The notes under the pieces are model-generated. The model did no database searches. It saw nothing but the letters and a program-made list of their open reading frames with translations, and was not told the DNA's origin. The translations under genes were made by a program, and so were the position numbers. From positions 1 through 45,963 of the IMG/VR virus record IMGVR_UViG_3300021168_000009: a DNA stretch of 45,963 nt. One strand, 5' to 3'. Position 1 is the first letter of the stretch. Every line of letters starts with the position of its first letter. The stretch is from a virus. Shown here one piece after another: positions 33,878 to 41,805 of this stretch.

Positions 33878-33915
33878 ATAAAAAAGCCAGCCACCCATCA
33901 CTGAATGACTGGCTT
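33878..33915 (-). terminator. rho-independent terminator downstream of capsid genes
   Basis: On the minus strand AAGCCAG (from 33915 leftward) pairs with CTGGCTT (ending at 33884), followed by a T run (plus-strand A's at 33880-33885). It lies between the Ig-like decoration gene and the head fibre-like gene. T7-like phages place their late terminator at the same point, just after the capsid gene, which raises capsid mRNA relative to tail genes. Confidence 0.85.
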
Positions 33916-33925
33916 AGATTATACC

Positions 33926-34582
33926 TTAAGCAGTTACGGTTACAACGCAGGTAGCAACTAGCGCACCATTAGATACGGCAGTAGCCTTGACGTTTGAAGT
34001 ACCAGTAGCAACACCAGTCACTAGGCCAGCGCTTGTTACAGTAGCCTTGGCAGGGTTGCTAGAAGTCCATACAACAGCCTGATCTGCACCAGACGGTAGG
34101 ATGGTAGCAACGATAGTAGCAGTGTTGACGCCAGACAGAGACAGAGTCTGAGTAGTCGGAGCAACGCTGATAGACACAGCCTTAGCGAAGTCACTCGGGA
34201 AAGCAGGAAGTAGAGCATCGCTCTCATAACCAGCTTGCTGCTTGAACTCAATAACAAGACGGCCCAGAGTCATACCAGTTTGTACACACTCACCAGTATT
34301 AGTGGCAGGAATGAAGATAGGGGCAGACTCAGTAGCACCAGACACTTCTAGACCACCAATGGTGACAGAAGTGACAGTACCAGTCTTTACGAAAGTCTTG
34401 TCAATACCACTGACGAATACACCACCACCACGAGGGAAGAGATATACTAGACCTTGTGATGGCTGGTCAATAACATACTGATTGATGTAACCATCAACAA
34501 GATAAGTACCTTGACCACCACCGACAGTGCGTGGGCCATATTGGTTGTGAACATTTAGGCCAGTGTTAGATTCATAAGCCAT
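33926..34582 (-). CDS. capsid-associated protein with C-terminal Ig-like (BIG_2) domain
   Basis: 218 residues. Residues about 1-130 are beta-rich with a Gly-rich start (GPRTVGGGQGTYLVDGYINQ) and look like a virion part. From about 135 on there is a bacterial Ig-like group 2 domain (ISVAPTTQTLSL, VVWTSSNPAKATVTSAGLVT, GTSNVKATA). Such domains decorate capsids and help phage stick to surfaces or mucus-like glycans. The gene is 2 nt downstream of the major capsid gene and directly before the terminator. The N-terminal half could itself be a minor capsid or cement protein. Confidence 0.83.
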   Translation of the reverse strand: MAYESNTGLNVHNQYGPRTVGGGQGTYLVDGYINQYVIDQPSQGLVYLFPRGGGVFVSGIDKTFVKTGTVTSVTIGGLEVSGATESAPIFIPATNTGECVQTGMTLGRLVIEFKQQAGYESDALLPAFPSDFAKAVSISVAPTTQTLSLSGVNTATIVATILPSGADQAVVWTSSNPAKATVTSAGLVTGVATGTSNVKATAVSNGALVATCVVTVTA

Positions 34583-34584
34583 AA

Positions 34585-35547
34585 TTATTCTCCAGTATGG
34601 TCAGGGGTGTAGTTAACGGCGCTTGAAGCAATTAGGCCGAGAGTATCTACACGAGAGATACCAAAACCATAACGGCAACGAACGACATGCTCATCACGAG
34701 CACGATCCTTGTTACGCTCACCCTCAGACTTCGGCATACGTCTCCATGCACCCATAACCGGTTTAGTCTGGTCATCAAGGACACACATGAAGATATTACC
34801 AACGTAATTAGTACCAGTGGTAGTACCATCATTATAAGTATTGATGGGTAGACGGTTAGAGGTTAGAACGTCCCAACCGAAGATGTTCCAGAGGAATCGC
34901 TGACCAGAAGCCATACCAGCCTGAATAATATTCACTGCGAACTCAGTGATATTAGAGGTAAGGTTCACATAGCCAGATAGAGTTGCCTCTACAACAGGGT
35001 CAACAATGGCCACACGGCCATTAGCAGGAACGTTAGCTTTGTCGAAAGCAAGACGAAGTTTTAGGAAGTCTTTAAGCTGTACGACACCACCGACGTGGGG
35101 TGAAACGATTTGGTGTGCAAATCCGTTGACAGCATTAGGCCCAGTGTTAGCAGCATAATAATCACCAACAGTTTTCATGAAGTCAGTTTCAAAAACTTCC
35201 TGAATTGCACGGGTTGATTCAGCAGCACGAGCTGCCATAAGCGCATCAATGTCTGTACCGTCTTCACGAAGGTCATCAGTGATGTACCAAGCATCGCCCT
35301 TATACTCAGCGATTCTAAACTGGATTTCACCAGTCTCAATCGGGTTATAAATTAGCGGTGCATCTTCTTCAGCATCCTGAATGGTAACTGTACCGATGGT
35401 CTTGATGTGTAGTGTTTCACCATTAGCGAAATCACTTACGTTACGCCAGAAAGACTCTGGTAGAAGACCATCATGCAAGTTTAGCAGAATGAACTGAGAA
35501 TACTGCTCGGACTCAATAAAGGCACGAGTGTTGTCAGTTAATTGCAT
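34585..35547 (-). CDS. major capsid protein
   Basis: 320 residues, within the normal range for podovirus capsids. A helical N-terminal arm (NTRAFIESEQYSQFILL) is followed by DGLLPESFWRNVSDF and the beta/alpha HK97-like core (TVTIQDAEEDAPLIYNP, EIQFRIAEYKGDAWY, RRMPKSEGERNKDRARDEHV). Placement directly after the scaffold-like gene and before the decoration gene agrees. The GC-richer, more regular coding is typical of a highly expressed gene. I recall similar capsids in SIO1/VpV262-like phages, but cannot verify that here. Confidence 0.88.
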   Translation of the reverse strand: MQLTDNTRAFIESEQYSQFILLNLHDGLLPESFWRNVSDFANGETLHIKTIGTVTIQDAEEDAPLIYNPIETGEIQFRIAEYKGDAWYITDDLREDGTDIDALMAARAAESTRAIQEVFETDFMKTVGDYYAANTGPNAVNGFAHQIVSPHVGGVVQLKDFLKLRLAFDKANVPANGRVAIVDPVVEATLSGYVNLTSNITEFAVNIIQAGMASGQRFLWNIFGWDVLTSNRLPINTYNDGTTTGTNYVGNIFMCVLDDQTKPVMGAWRRMPKSEGERNKDRARDEHVVRCRYGFGISRVDTLGLIASSAVNYTPDHTGE

Positions 35548-35557
35548 TGTTTAATCC

Positions 35558-36316
35558 TTAAGTGGTTATACCATGTTTGGCATGAACCTGTTCCTTAATC
35601 TTCTGCATGAATTCTGCACGTTCCTTATTAGTTGCTCCTGAGAGCAAAGACTTTTCAGGACGTTTCAGTTTTTCAGTTTGCTGTGGATTAATTGGTTCAA
35701 CATTCCTACCACGCACGGTTGGGTTAGGTGTATGTACACCCTGAGCTTTAAATAGCTCAAGAACTAAGGCAGGGTTTCTACCTGCTAGATCACCCAGCTC
35801 TTTAGGTGTAGTACCAAGGGCAGCAGCCTTCTCAGCTAATACTTCCTTAGTCTTATCACCATACTGTGCAATCAAAGCGTCTTGAACTTTTGACACATTA
35901 CTTTGATATTGAGTTTGTACATCTCTATCAGTCAAAGTCTTAACTAGTGATTGTTCAACTAGTTTACGTACTGCTTGCTCATCAAGCCCAACATTGGCAT
36001 GGAGGTTACCATCCTCAGTGGATTCTCTTGCAGTCAGTCTTTGTACAACAGCTTCAATAGATTCTCTCTGTTCTAGTTCAGCCTTTACCCTCGCAAGCTC
36101 TGTTTCTCTTTCAGTAAGCTGACTCTTAAGCTGGGGAATAAATTGCTGACTATGTCCTAGAGCTTCTAAAGCTTTATCTAAGCTATCATACTTTTGTTCT
36201 CCATTCTCGTTCTTAATAGACTTTAGCAGGGTTGCTACTTTGTCATCTTGTGTGAGAATTGGAGCTACTACCGGCGGGGTAACGCCACTATCAAATACAT
36301 TCGGCTGGTCGGCCAT
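35558..36316 (-). CDS. capsid assembly (scaffolding) protein
   Basis: 252 residues with a Pro-rich start, a strong central coiled coil (QFIPQLKSQLTERETELARV, then KAELEQRESIEAVVQRL), an acidic middle and a basic C-terminal helix (NKERAEFMQKIKEQVHAKHG) of the kind that binds the capsid shell. It lies between portal and capsid genes and has no cysteine or membrane segment. These are the usual properties of internal scaffolds such as T7 gp9, which are needed for procapsid formation and lost before packaging ends. Confidence 0.85.
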   Translation of the reverse strand: MADQPNVFDSGVTPPVVAPILTQDDKVATLLKSIKNENGEQKYDSLDKALEALGHSQQFIPQLKSQLTERETELARVKAELEQRESIEAVVQRLTARESTEDGNLHANVGLDEQAVRKLVEQSLVKTLTDRDVQTQYQSNVSKVQDALIAQYGDKTKEVLAEKAAALGTTPKELGDLAGRNPALVLELFKAQGVHTPNPTVRGRNVEPINPQQTEKLKRPEKSLLSGATNKERAEFMQKIKEQVHAKHGITT

Positions 36317-36330
36317 TATTTAAATCCTTA

Positions 36331-36573
36331 TTAGTTTTCAATTAGATTGATTAGATACTTTAAAGCTCTTTCATAACCTACAGCATCAGCTTGTAGGTAA
36401 GCCCAATTGGGGCAATCATACTTATCTTTGGTGAGATTAGCAGATCGTATTTCCTCAATCTTATCTATCAACATCTGTTTTAGTCTTCGTCTCATAACTA
36501 GAGATTCTTTAAAATTCTGTTCAGTATCTATAGCTAATTGTTTTTCTAATCCACGAGTCCATGAATCAATCAT
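36331..36573 (-). CDS. hypothetical helical protein between portal and scaffold, 80 aa
   Basis: A helical, basic N-terminal part (EKQLAIDTEQNFKESLVMRR) and a C-terminal helix containing NWAYLQADAVGYERALKYL. It starts 1 nt downstream of the portal stop and ends 14 nt before the scaffold gene. It is tightly packed in the head operon, so it is likely an assembly factor or minor virion protein. No family recognised. Confidence 0.68.
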   Translation of the reverse strand: MIDSWTRGLEKQLAIDTEQNFKESLVMRRRLKQMLIDKIEEIRSANLTKDKYDCPNWAYLQADAVGYERALKYLINLIEN

Positions 36574-36574
36574 A

Positions 36575-38323
36575 TTATAAACCCGGTGGTGTCTTTACTT
36601 GTTGCTGAACCTGTAAGTCTTCTTGACTCTGATTAACAGCAGCTTGTGTGTTGTGTTGTTCTTCAATACCAATATTAGGTGCGAAGATCTGGTAAGCTTT
36701 AAGTCCAATGATCTGGTTAACGAAGTCAGCAATAGCTAGAGCTGAAGTATGTGGTTGTAGCATTGCACCAAGTGGTGAGTTGAATACACCAACTAGGTTC
36801 TGTAGATCCTGTTGCTGTTTAGCAAAGTGTCTAGCACCTACTGGTCTAATGATACCTGCAGCTGTAATATCTTCTTGAGTAACAGTTAAGAACTCCTGAG
36901 CATTATACTCAGTGTCCATGACTCTAATAACATCAGAGCCATCCAAGTTACGTCGTGCAATTTCAAGCATACCATTAAGAAGAGGTTCTAGTAGTTCCAC
37001 TTCAAAGTTAGTAGCTTTCTCTTGGAAGATACGCCCAGCTGCTGTCATTAAGGTGTTAACTTCAAACGCTGTCTTCTCACCCGGTGTCCTAATGCCCATA
37101 GCATCTCTTGGAGCACCAGCATATAGTTCCATCTTATCTTCTAGTGAAGATATCTCATTGGTAGCAGTAATCACTGCATTCATATTAGCTGAGAGTGGAG
37201 TAACACTACCACCTTCCATTACATGAATCTCAGCACTTGGCCCCCAAACGAATTGTTCAACATCACCTGCAATAAGTAGGGGTGGTTGAATGACTAGATC
37301 AAAAGCATCAGCCTTAGCATTCTCTAAATGATCTATTCGATATTGCATACCAACTAGATTATCTAATGGGCCCATGGCCCAGATGTTATCTTGTCTAAAT
37401 CTCCAACCTACATGATAAATTGGTGCACCACCAAACCATGTTGGAATCTGCTCATCTCTGACTGTATGACAACGATCTACGACAGTAATAAGACGTTCAG
37501 TCTCAAGTTCATTAGTAGTTTTATTATAGTAATCACCATAGAACTCCAACACTTCCATTTGATTGCCCATGAAGTAATCATACATATTCATGAAACCATC
37601 TGCTTGGAATCCGCAGAACTTCTGGAAGTCTTCATAAGAGTAACCACCATAATTCCTACGAATTAGATCTCGGTTCTCTAAAGCCTTCTTCCAAAAAGAA
37701 TTCTCTGGTTGATCTAGTGCTAGTCTTTGTAGCTCACCTATACCTCTAACTGACCTAATGATTTTCCACGATTCAGCAAAGCTAGGAGCTAGATGATCGA
37801 AAGCCATATCAAGAGGACTAATCCTATTAGCTCTGGGTCCAATGAAGCTAGGTAGCTTACTTCCATCAGCCAATGTCTTATAGTTACTTTCAAACGAAGG
37901 TATAACGAAAGCATTACCATAGTCGATGTAGTCATATACACACTTAGATATCTCTGTTCTGAAATGACCTTCCCTGCATTTATTCTCCATGTAACCTTCA
38001 ATTACTTTAGCTTTTTCTTTCTTAGCTGCATCCTTAGTATATGCTTCCCATGATAACCATTGGTCATTAGGAAACAAACTTGAGATATAGTTTGAATGAA
38101 GGTTATCTCTGATTTGACAAATCTTAGGAGTAGTGGTACTATTCTTCCACGGCAAGGTGTTGTTACTTGTAGTTCTGGTGTCAGTTGCGAAGATGTAGTT
38201 ACGTAATTCTAACCACTCATTAATCTTACCTTGCATATTCATGTGGGATCTATTCCACAGATTAGCAATAAACTTAGCGGGGTCATCCTGATAAATAACA
38301 GGAAGTTCTGCTACTTTCTTCAT
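36575..38323 (-). CDS. portal (head-tail connector) protein
   Basis: 582 residues, typical for podovirus portals. N-terminal helices (FIANLWNRSHMNMQGKINEW) lead to a wing domain. The stem and clip regions are suggested by LDNLVGMQYRIDHLENAKAD and EVNTLMTAAGRIFQEKATNF, followed by a Gln-rich C-terminal tail (QEDLQVQQQVKTPPGL). It forms the dodecameric channel through which DNA enters and leaves and on which the terminase docks. It is encoded 12 nt downstream of the large terminase gene, as in T7-like and other podoviruses. Confidence 0.88.
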   Translation of the reverse strand: MKKVAELPVIYQDDPAKFIANLWNRSHMNMQGKINEWLELRNYIFATDTRTTSNNTLPWKNSTTTPKICQIRDNLHSNYISSLFPNDQWLSWEAYTKDAAKKEKAKVIEGYMENKCREGHFRTEISKCVYDYIDYGNAFVIPSFESNYKTLADGSKLPSFIGPRANRISPLDMAFDHLAPSFAESWKIIRSVRGIGELQRLALDQPENSFWKKALENRDLIRRNYGGYSYEDFQKFCGFQADGFMNMYDYFMGNQMEVLEFYGDYYNKTTNELETERLITVVDRCHTVRDEQIPTWFGGAPIYHVGWRFRQDNIWAMGPLDNLVGMQYRIDHLENAKADAFDLVIQPPLLIAGDVEQFVWGPSAEIHVMEGGSVTPLSANMNAVITATNEISSLEDKMELYAGAPRDAMGIRTPGEKTAFEVNTLMTAAGRIFQEKATNFEVELLEPLLNGMLEIARRNLDGSDVIRVMDTEYNAQEFLTVTQEDITAAGIIRPVGARHFAKQQQDLQNLVGVFNSPLGAMLQPHTSALAIADFVNQIIGLKAYQIFAPNIGIEEQHNTQAAVNQSQEDLQVQQQVKTPPGL

Positions 38324-38335
38324 TTAGTATTCCTG

Positions 38336-39949
38336 TTATTGACGGTATGGTACACCACCGAATCTACTATTAACAAAAGTTGTTTTAAGAAAGTCTGATA
38401 CTCCATACCCACCACGTTTCATTGGTGGTACAGCAATGGCTACAGCTGAAGCTAGAGCATCCTTAATATCATCGTGTGGTGGCTTACTTAGAACAAGTTC
38501 TTCTTCTAAGACTGAAGTCCAACCACCCTCTAAGTGCCACATTGATAGATCATCATAACGATGTTCAAGTGCAGCAGCAATACGTTCTTCCTTACTACCT
38601 TCTGATCTAGAAGGTCTAAACTCTTCAATGGATAATCTCAACCCATCCTTAGTTACATAATCTTTGATTGCATTTACAATTACTTTTTGAGCCACTGAAA
38701 CCTCAGCTCTAAGTTTATTAAAAGTCCACTTAATGTGTAAATCTTTTACATGCTTAAAATACTCAAGAGTCTTATCTGACTTGAACCTATCTATATCTAA
38801 GATGTATATATTACTGTCTGAGTCTATACCTATTACTACTATGGCGGTGTAATCTGCTCCTCTAGACAGTGAGAAAGCAAAGTCAACGGCTGCGTATATG
38901 TTAAGCCTTCTATCTGAATAGAACCATTTGCCACTCTCTTTACGAAGACCTCTTGGGCTATAATACTGAAATTTTGACCTAGATATTCTATCAGATCCCG
39001 GGTCATTTGGGTTGTTGTAATACTGTGCGAAGAATTGAACTCGGTCATTATATTCTGCCTTAATTCTAGCAAGTGTCTGTTGATCGAAACCAAAAGCCTT
39101 ACCATCATCCCTAATAGATCTAGGCCAGCAGAATACACCATCTACTTCTACTTGATACTCCTTAATTTCCCAAACAGGAGCTTCTTCAATCTTTATACCA
39201 TCCTCATTGTATACATCATAGAATTGTTGTTTCCATTCATGGTATACATCTACAGGATGATAGCGAGTTCCACAAGCAAGAGTAAAACCGCCAGAATTAC
39301 GAATGGAAGTAAACTGTGAGGATTTTCTTGATACCAATGAACGACCATCTTCCGTGTACGCATTTTCAGGAACAACCAAGTCATCAGGAATAATGATATC
39401 AGCGTGCCAACCGGTTGTGTTAGTAGTGAGTCCTGCCGTAGCCACCGTAGCATCTCTAATACCTTCTTTCTTTCTTAAGGGATGATCTACTGATATCTTA
39501 TTAGCTGACCAACGTTCTCTTTTACCTTCCTGTGGATTTAAATACTCAGGAAAATATCTTCTGTATACTGTACTACCAAGAATGTTCTTAATAGCAAATA
39601 GCTGTGTTTCTGCTAGCTCAGCCGTAGCTGATACATAAAGTATTGATACATCTGGATGACGAGTGATGATCCAAGCAGCCCATGTAGCAACCATGTGACT
39701 CTTAAGATGGCCACGAGGTAGCATGATTAGTTTATTAGCTGTTAGTGTTTGGCCTTTGCCAAAGAGACTATACTCTTGTAACCACCTAAAGATTTCTCTA
39801 TGGACATTACCATAAACATATCCCGGGTTAACTAACTTAGCAAAGAAGCATAAATCTTCTATAGCTTCTTGTCTTATCTCTTTAGCACCTTGTGGCATTC
39901 TTTCTAGTTTAAGTTCAGCCTCTACTAACCACTCTTCTTCATACCTCAT
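38336..39949 (-). CDS. terminase large subunit
   Basis: 537 residues. The packaging ATPase has a Walker A-type loop PRGHLKS (78-84), the variant with Arg-Gly-His in place of a Gly-rich P loop, and the strand VSILYVSATAELAE. Walker B/catalytic Glu probably lies in WHADIIIPDDLV. The RNase H-fold nuclease domain shows the acidic strand YAAVDFAFS and later YILDIDRF, with PPHDDIKDALASAV carrying the last metal-binding Asp. It translocates and cuts DNA into the procapsid. The start overlaps the small-terminase stop by one base. Confidence 0.93.
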   Translation of the reverse strand: MRYEEEWLVEAELKLERMPQGAKEIRQEAIEDLCFFAKLVNPGYVYGNVHREIFRWLQEYSLFGKGQTLTANKLIMLPRGHLKSHMVATWAAWIITRHPDVSILYVSATAELAETQLFAIKNILGSTVYRRYFPEYLNPQEGKRERWSANKISVDHPLRKKEGIRDATVATAGLTTNTTGWHADIIIPDDLVVPENAYTEDGRSLVSRKSSQFTSIRNSGGFTLACGTRYHPVDVYHEWKQQFYDVYNEDGIKIEEAPVWEIKEYQVEVDGVFCWPRSIRDDGKAFGFDQQTLARIKAEYNDRVQFFAQYYNNPNDPGSDRISRSKFQYYSPRGLRKESGKWFYSDRRLNIYAAVDFAFSLSRGADYTAIVVIGIDSDSNIYILDIDRFKSDKTLEYFKHVKDLHIKWTFNKLRAEVSVAQKVIVNAIKDYVTKDGLRLSIEEFRPSRSEGSKEERIAAALEHRYDDLSMWHLEGGWTSVLEEELVLSKPPHDDIKDALASAVAIAVPPMKRGGYGVSDFLKTTFVNSRFGGVPYRQ

Positions 39950-40473
39950 TAACTCTTCCTGTAATTATCCATCCTAGCTACATCAGTATCAAACTCAGTT
40001 TCAATGTGATGAGCAATAGCTGCACGTTTCTCTTCTTCTTGTTTAGAAGGTCTACCAGCACCCCTCTTATCCCAACCCCTATCAGCTAAGAACTTAGCTG
40101 CTTGATAATTACCATTCTCACTAGCACATAGGTTCTGTATATCACGAATGGCTTGAGAGCGAAGTTTAATTTCTAATTCTTCTCTCCACTCAGCAATGTA
40201 TCTACCAATTACTTTATTCTCTACTAGACGCTTCCAATGACTCCAACTTAAGAAGTATTTAGTAGCAAATGCATATTCAGTTGGATCATCAGCTTCAATA
40301 TATAGTTTCTTAATAGAAGGGTATAGTTTACCATTCCATGTATGATCCTGTTCCTTAAGAGTATACATAGCATAAGGTTCACTATAACCAAGCTCAAGAA
40401 ATAGGGCTTGTGTTAATGGCCTACCTGCATTATCTAAAAGTTTAACTCTATCTGAAACAAATTCATTTTTCAT
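39949..40473 (-). CDS. terminase small subunit-like protein
   Basis: 174 residues, mostly helical, directly upstream of and overlapping the large terminase gene. The middle (EYAFATKYFLSWSHWKRLVE) and the end (QAAKFLADRGWDKRGAGRPS, KQEEEKRAAIAHHIETEF) resemble small terminase or packaging initiator proteins. The GAGRPSK hinge before a charged C-terminal helix is a frequent feature of such proteins. It should recognise viral DNA at the packaging start. The DNA-binding site itself is not predictable from this sequence. Confidence 0.78.
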   Translation of the reverse strand: MKNEFVSDRVKLLDNAGRPLTQALFLELGYSEPYAMYTLKEQDHTWNGKLYPSIKKLYIEADDPTEYAFATKYFLSWSHWKRLVENKVIGRYIAEWREELEIKLRSQAIRDIQNLCASENGNYQAAKFLADRGWDKRGAGRPSKQEEEKRAAIAHHIETEFDTDVARMDNYRKS

Positions 40474-40475
40474 AA

Positions 40476-40952
40476 TTATAATGGTGTCTGAAGATTAATT
40501 GATGTAATAACATTATTAACAATAGTAAATTGAACTGTCTGGTTAGACAGGGTTGCATTACCTGTTATCGCTATACCTGTATAACTTACTCCACGCGAGT
40601 TATCACAAGTTATCGTAGTTGTGTCAGGAAATCTTACACCCTGTAGATTAGAATCATTAATTGGAGACCACCATAGCATATCATTAGTAACACCAATATC
40701 AATATATGCGTCTGGTGAAGTAGTAGCTTTAACAACACCTGGACTTGTATTGGTCATATTAACTAGGCCAAAACCATTATCTAGTATTGCTACAGTATTA
40801 ACTCCCCCAAGAAGAGTTACAACTGATGTGCCTAATGTCTGGTCATAATGGTTAAGTACATACATAGTATCGCCCGGATACTTACCATTAGGAGAACCAC
40901 CACCAGATCCTCCACCGTTCCATGTACCAAGAGTGCTAGATAATGTAGGCAT
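40476..40952 (-). CDS. hypothetical beta-rich structural protein, 158 aa
   Basis: A Gly/Ser-rich N-terminus (GTWNGGGSGGGSPNG) precedes a beta-rich body with Thr/Asn/Val repeats (TTITCDNSRGVSYTGIAITG, VQFTIVNNVITSI). It lies at the promoter-proximal end of the late operon with a 1-nt overlap on its upstream neighbour. It contains one of only two CCWGG sites in the whole window (40738-40742), within a Pro-Gly pair encoded CCA-GGT, unlike other Pro-Gly pairs. It may be a recent arrival or a virion surface protein. Function unknown. Confidence 0.6.
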   Translation of the reverse strand: MPTLSSTLGTWNGGGSGGGSPNGKYPGDTMYVLNHYDQTLGTSVVTLLGGVNTVAILDNGFGLVNMTNTSPGVVKATTSPDAYIDIGVTNDMLWWSPINDSNLQGVRFPDTTTITCDNSRGVSYTGIAITGNATLSNQTVQFTIVNNVITSINLQTPL

Positions 40953-41230
40953 TATTCTAAGTCCAAACCACCACCAAATGCTGATGGTTGTCTTACCACC
41001 CTAAATGTACCAGCACCAGTAATAGTACCAAATTGAGTAATATTCTGTGGAGTTAGGTTAGCAATGGTTGTATAAGTACCACCAGAGTCTTTATGCTGTA
41101 GAAGGAATAATGCATCTCCATTAACTACTGCATCTTCTGGTTTAATATATAATGACTTAGGTGTACCAGCAACTACAGTAAAATCTGAAGAAGTAGCTGA
41201 TGTATTGCCAAAGGCTATTAGTTCTGCCAT
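40952..41230 (-). CDS. hypothetical structural protein, first gene of the late operon, 92 aa
   Basis: I place the start at ATG 41230, preceded by AGGAA; the frame is open further to 41263 but that extension lacks a ribosome site. The product is beta-rich (SSDFTVVAGTPKSLYIKP, LTPQNITQFGTITGAGTFRV), of the type found in small head-decoration or base proteins. It is the first gene transcribed leftward from the divergent hub. No family recognised. Being next to the packaging genes, it may be a minor capsid component. Confidence 0.62.
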   Translation of the reverse strand: MAELIAFGNTSATSSDFTVVAGTPKSLYIKPEDAVVNGDALFLLQHKDSGGTYTTIANLTPQNITQFGTITGAGTFRVVRQPSAFGGGLDLE

Positions 41231-41280
41231 GAGTATTCCTATAGTTACTATTAATAATACCAAGGCGACGCTCTTGGCTC

Positions 41281-41310
41281 TTGACTTACTACCTATGTTG
41301 TTGCTTTATA
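41281..41310 (+). promoter_or_regulatory. possible sigma70-type early promoter
   Basis: TTGACT (41281-41286) and TTTATA (41305-41310) are separated by 18 bp. The -10 element and spacer overlap the long inverted repeat 41292-41319, as an operator would. It would point toward the early genes at 41.8 kb and beyond. Experimental start-site data would be needed to accept it. Confidence 0.4.
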
Positions 41311-41319
41311 CAACATAGG
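41292..41319. promoter_or_regulatory. perfect 10-bp inverted repeat (operator or hairpin)
   Basis: CCTATGTTGT (41292-41301) is the exact reverse complement of ACAACATAGG (41310-41319) with an 8-nt spacer. There is no U tract suitable for a terminator, so a DNA-binding site for a dimeric regulator is more likely. Confidence 0.6.
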
Positions 41320-41355
41320 ACATACTTCTTCTTTCTAATCATTCCTTAGAGCTGG

Positions 41356-41370
41356 GAAGACGAAGTCTTC
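41356..41370. repeat. 6-bp hairpin
   Basis: GAAGAC (41356-41361) and GTCTTC (41365-41370) flank a 3-nt GAA loop. It is short, but lies among other palindromes between the divergent operons. The role is unknown. Confidence 0.4.
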
Positions 41371-41482
41371 AATTACTTATAATCCTTATGCTCTTATATA
41401 CTAAGACCCCAGGAATGAAGGAAAGGTAATGTCTGTAATTTTTATTAGAAATTTCTTAGGTGCATTGCACACTAATCTGACA

Positions 41483-41523
41483 CCCCTAACACCCCCTTTG
41501 ACCCCTAAGCCATTGACCACCCC
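41483..41523 (-). repeat. C-run array; minus strand can form a G-quadruplex
   Basis: Four C runs on the plus strand (41483-41486, 41492-41496, 41502-41505, 41520-41523) give four G runs of at least 4 on the minus strand with loops of 14, 5 and 5 nt. Three also form an ACCCCTA iteron-like repeat. Such a tract is striking in a genome of roughly 40% GC. Confidence 0.65.
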
Positions 41524-41537
41524 TAGTATATACTAGG
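41522..41537. promoter_or_regulatory. perfect 16-bp palindrome
   Basis: CCTAGTATATACTAGG equals its own reverse complement. It is a likely dimer-binding operator within the inverted-repeat bracket. Confidence 0.6.
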
Positions 41538-41548
41538 AACTCCTAGCC

Positions 41549-41570
41549 AATGTTAAAGATTCTTAACATT
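41549..41570. promoter_or_regulatory. 8-bp inverted repeat
   Basis: AATGTTAA (41549-41556) and TTAACATT (41563-41570) are exact reverse complements with 6 nt between. Candidate protein-binding site adjoining the 16-bp palindrome. Confidence 0.5.
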
Positions 41571-41654
41571 ATGTGTGCAATGCCTCCTCCGTATGTCGTC
41601 CAATGAATACTCCTTACTAATCAAGGCTTTATCCTATACACATGCCCACCTAAG

Positions 41655-41687
41655 TCATAATGTGACCATATGTGTCATCATGTGACC
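41655..41687. repeat. 13-bp direct repeat, 20-bp period
   Basis: TCATAATGTGACC (41655-41667) and TCATCATGTGACC (41675-41687) differ at one base and are 20 bp apart, about two helical turns, so a protein could bind both on the same DNA face. They lie upstream of the first rightward gene. Confidence 0.55.
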
Positions 41688-41707
41688 TACTACGTCAGTG
41701 TCTATCT

Positions 41708-41727
41708 ATGTAAAGCTTCCTTTACAT
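41708..41727 (+). repeat. 8-bp hairpin with CTTC loop
   Basis: ATGTAAAG (41708-41715) pairs with CTTTACAT (41720-41727). A T-rich stretch follows (TATTTATGTTTC), so weak termination or a 5' leader hairpin ahead of the small secreted protein gene is possible. Confidence 0.45.
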
Positions 41728-41805
41728 CATATTTATGTTTCTTTATATATCAATCACTTATGATTTATGGCATGAGTTGGCACACTGTCTGCATGTATGT
41801 CTGGC

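Larger units (their letters stand above)
41462..41583. repeat. 11-bp inverted repeat pair bracketing the C-rich tract
   Basis: GCATTGCACAC (41462-41472) recurs as its exact reverse complement GTGTGCAATGC (41573-41583). The pair encloses 100 bp containing the C-run array, the 16-bp palindrome and the 8-bp inverted repeat. This symmetrical nesting is typical of replication origins or multi-operator control regions. Confidence 0.65.
41231..41805. promoter_or_regulatory. noncoding divergent control hub
   Basis: About 575 bp without a credible gene separates the leftward late block from the rightward early block. It contains several perfect inverted repeats, a C-rich tract with four C runs, and a pair of direct repeats (each listed separately). 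It also has one of the two CCWGG sites (41409-41413). Its position and contents suggest early and late promoters with operators, and possibly a replication origin. Confidence 0.7.
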
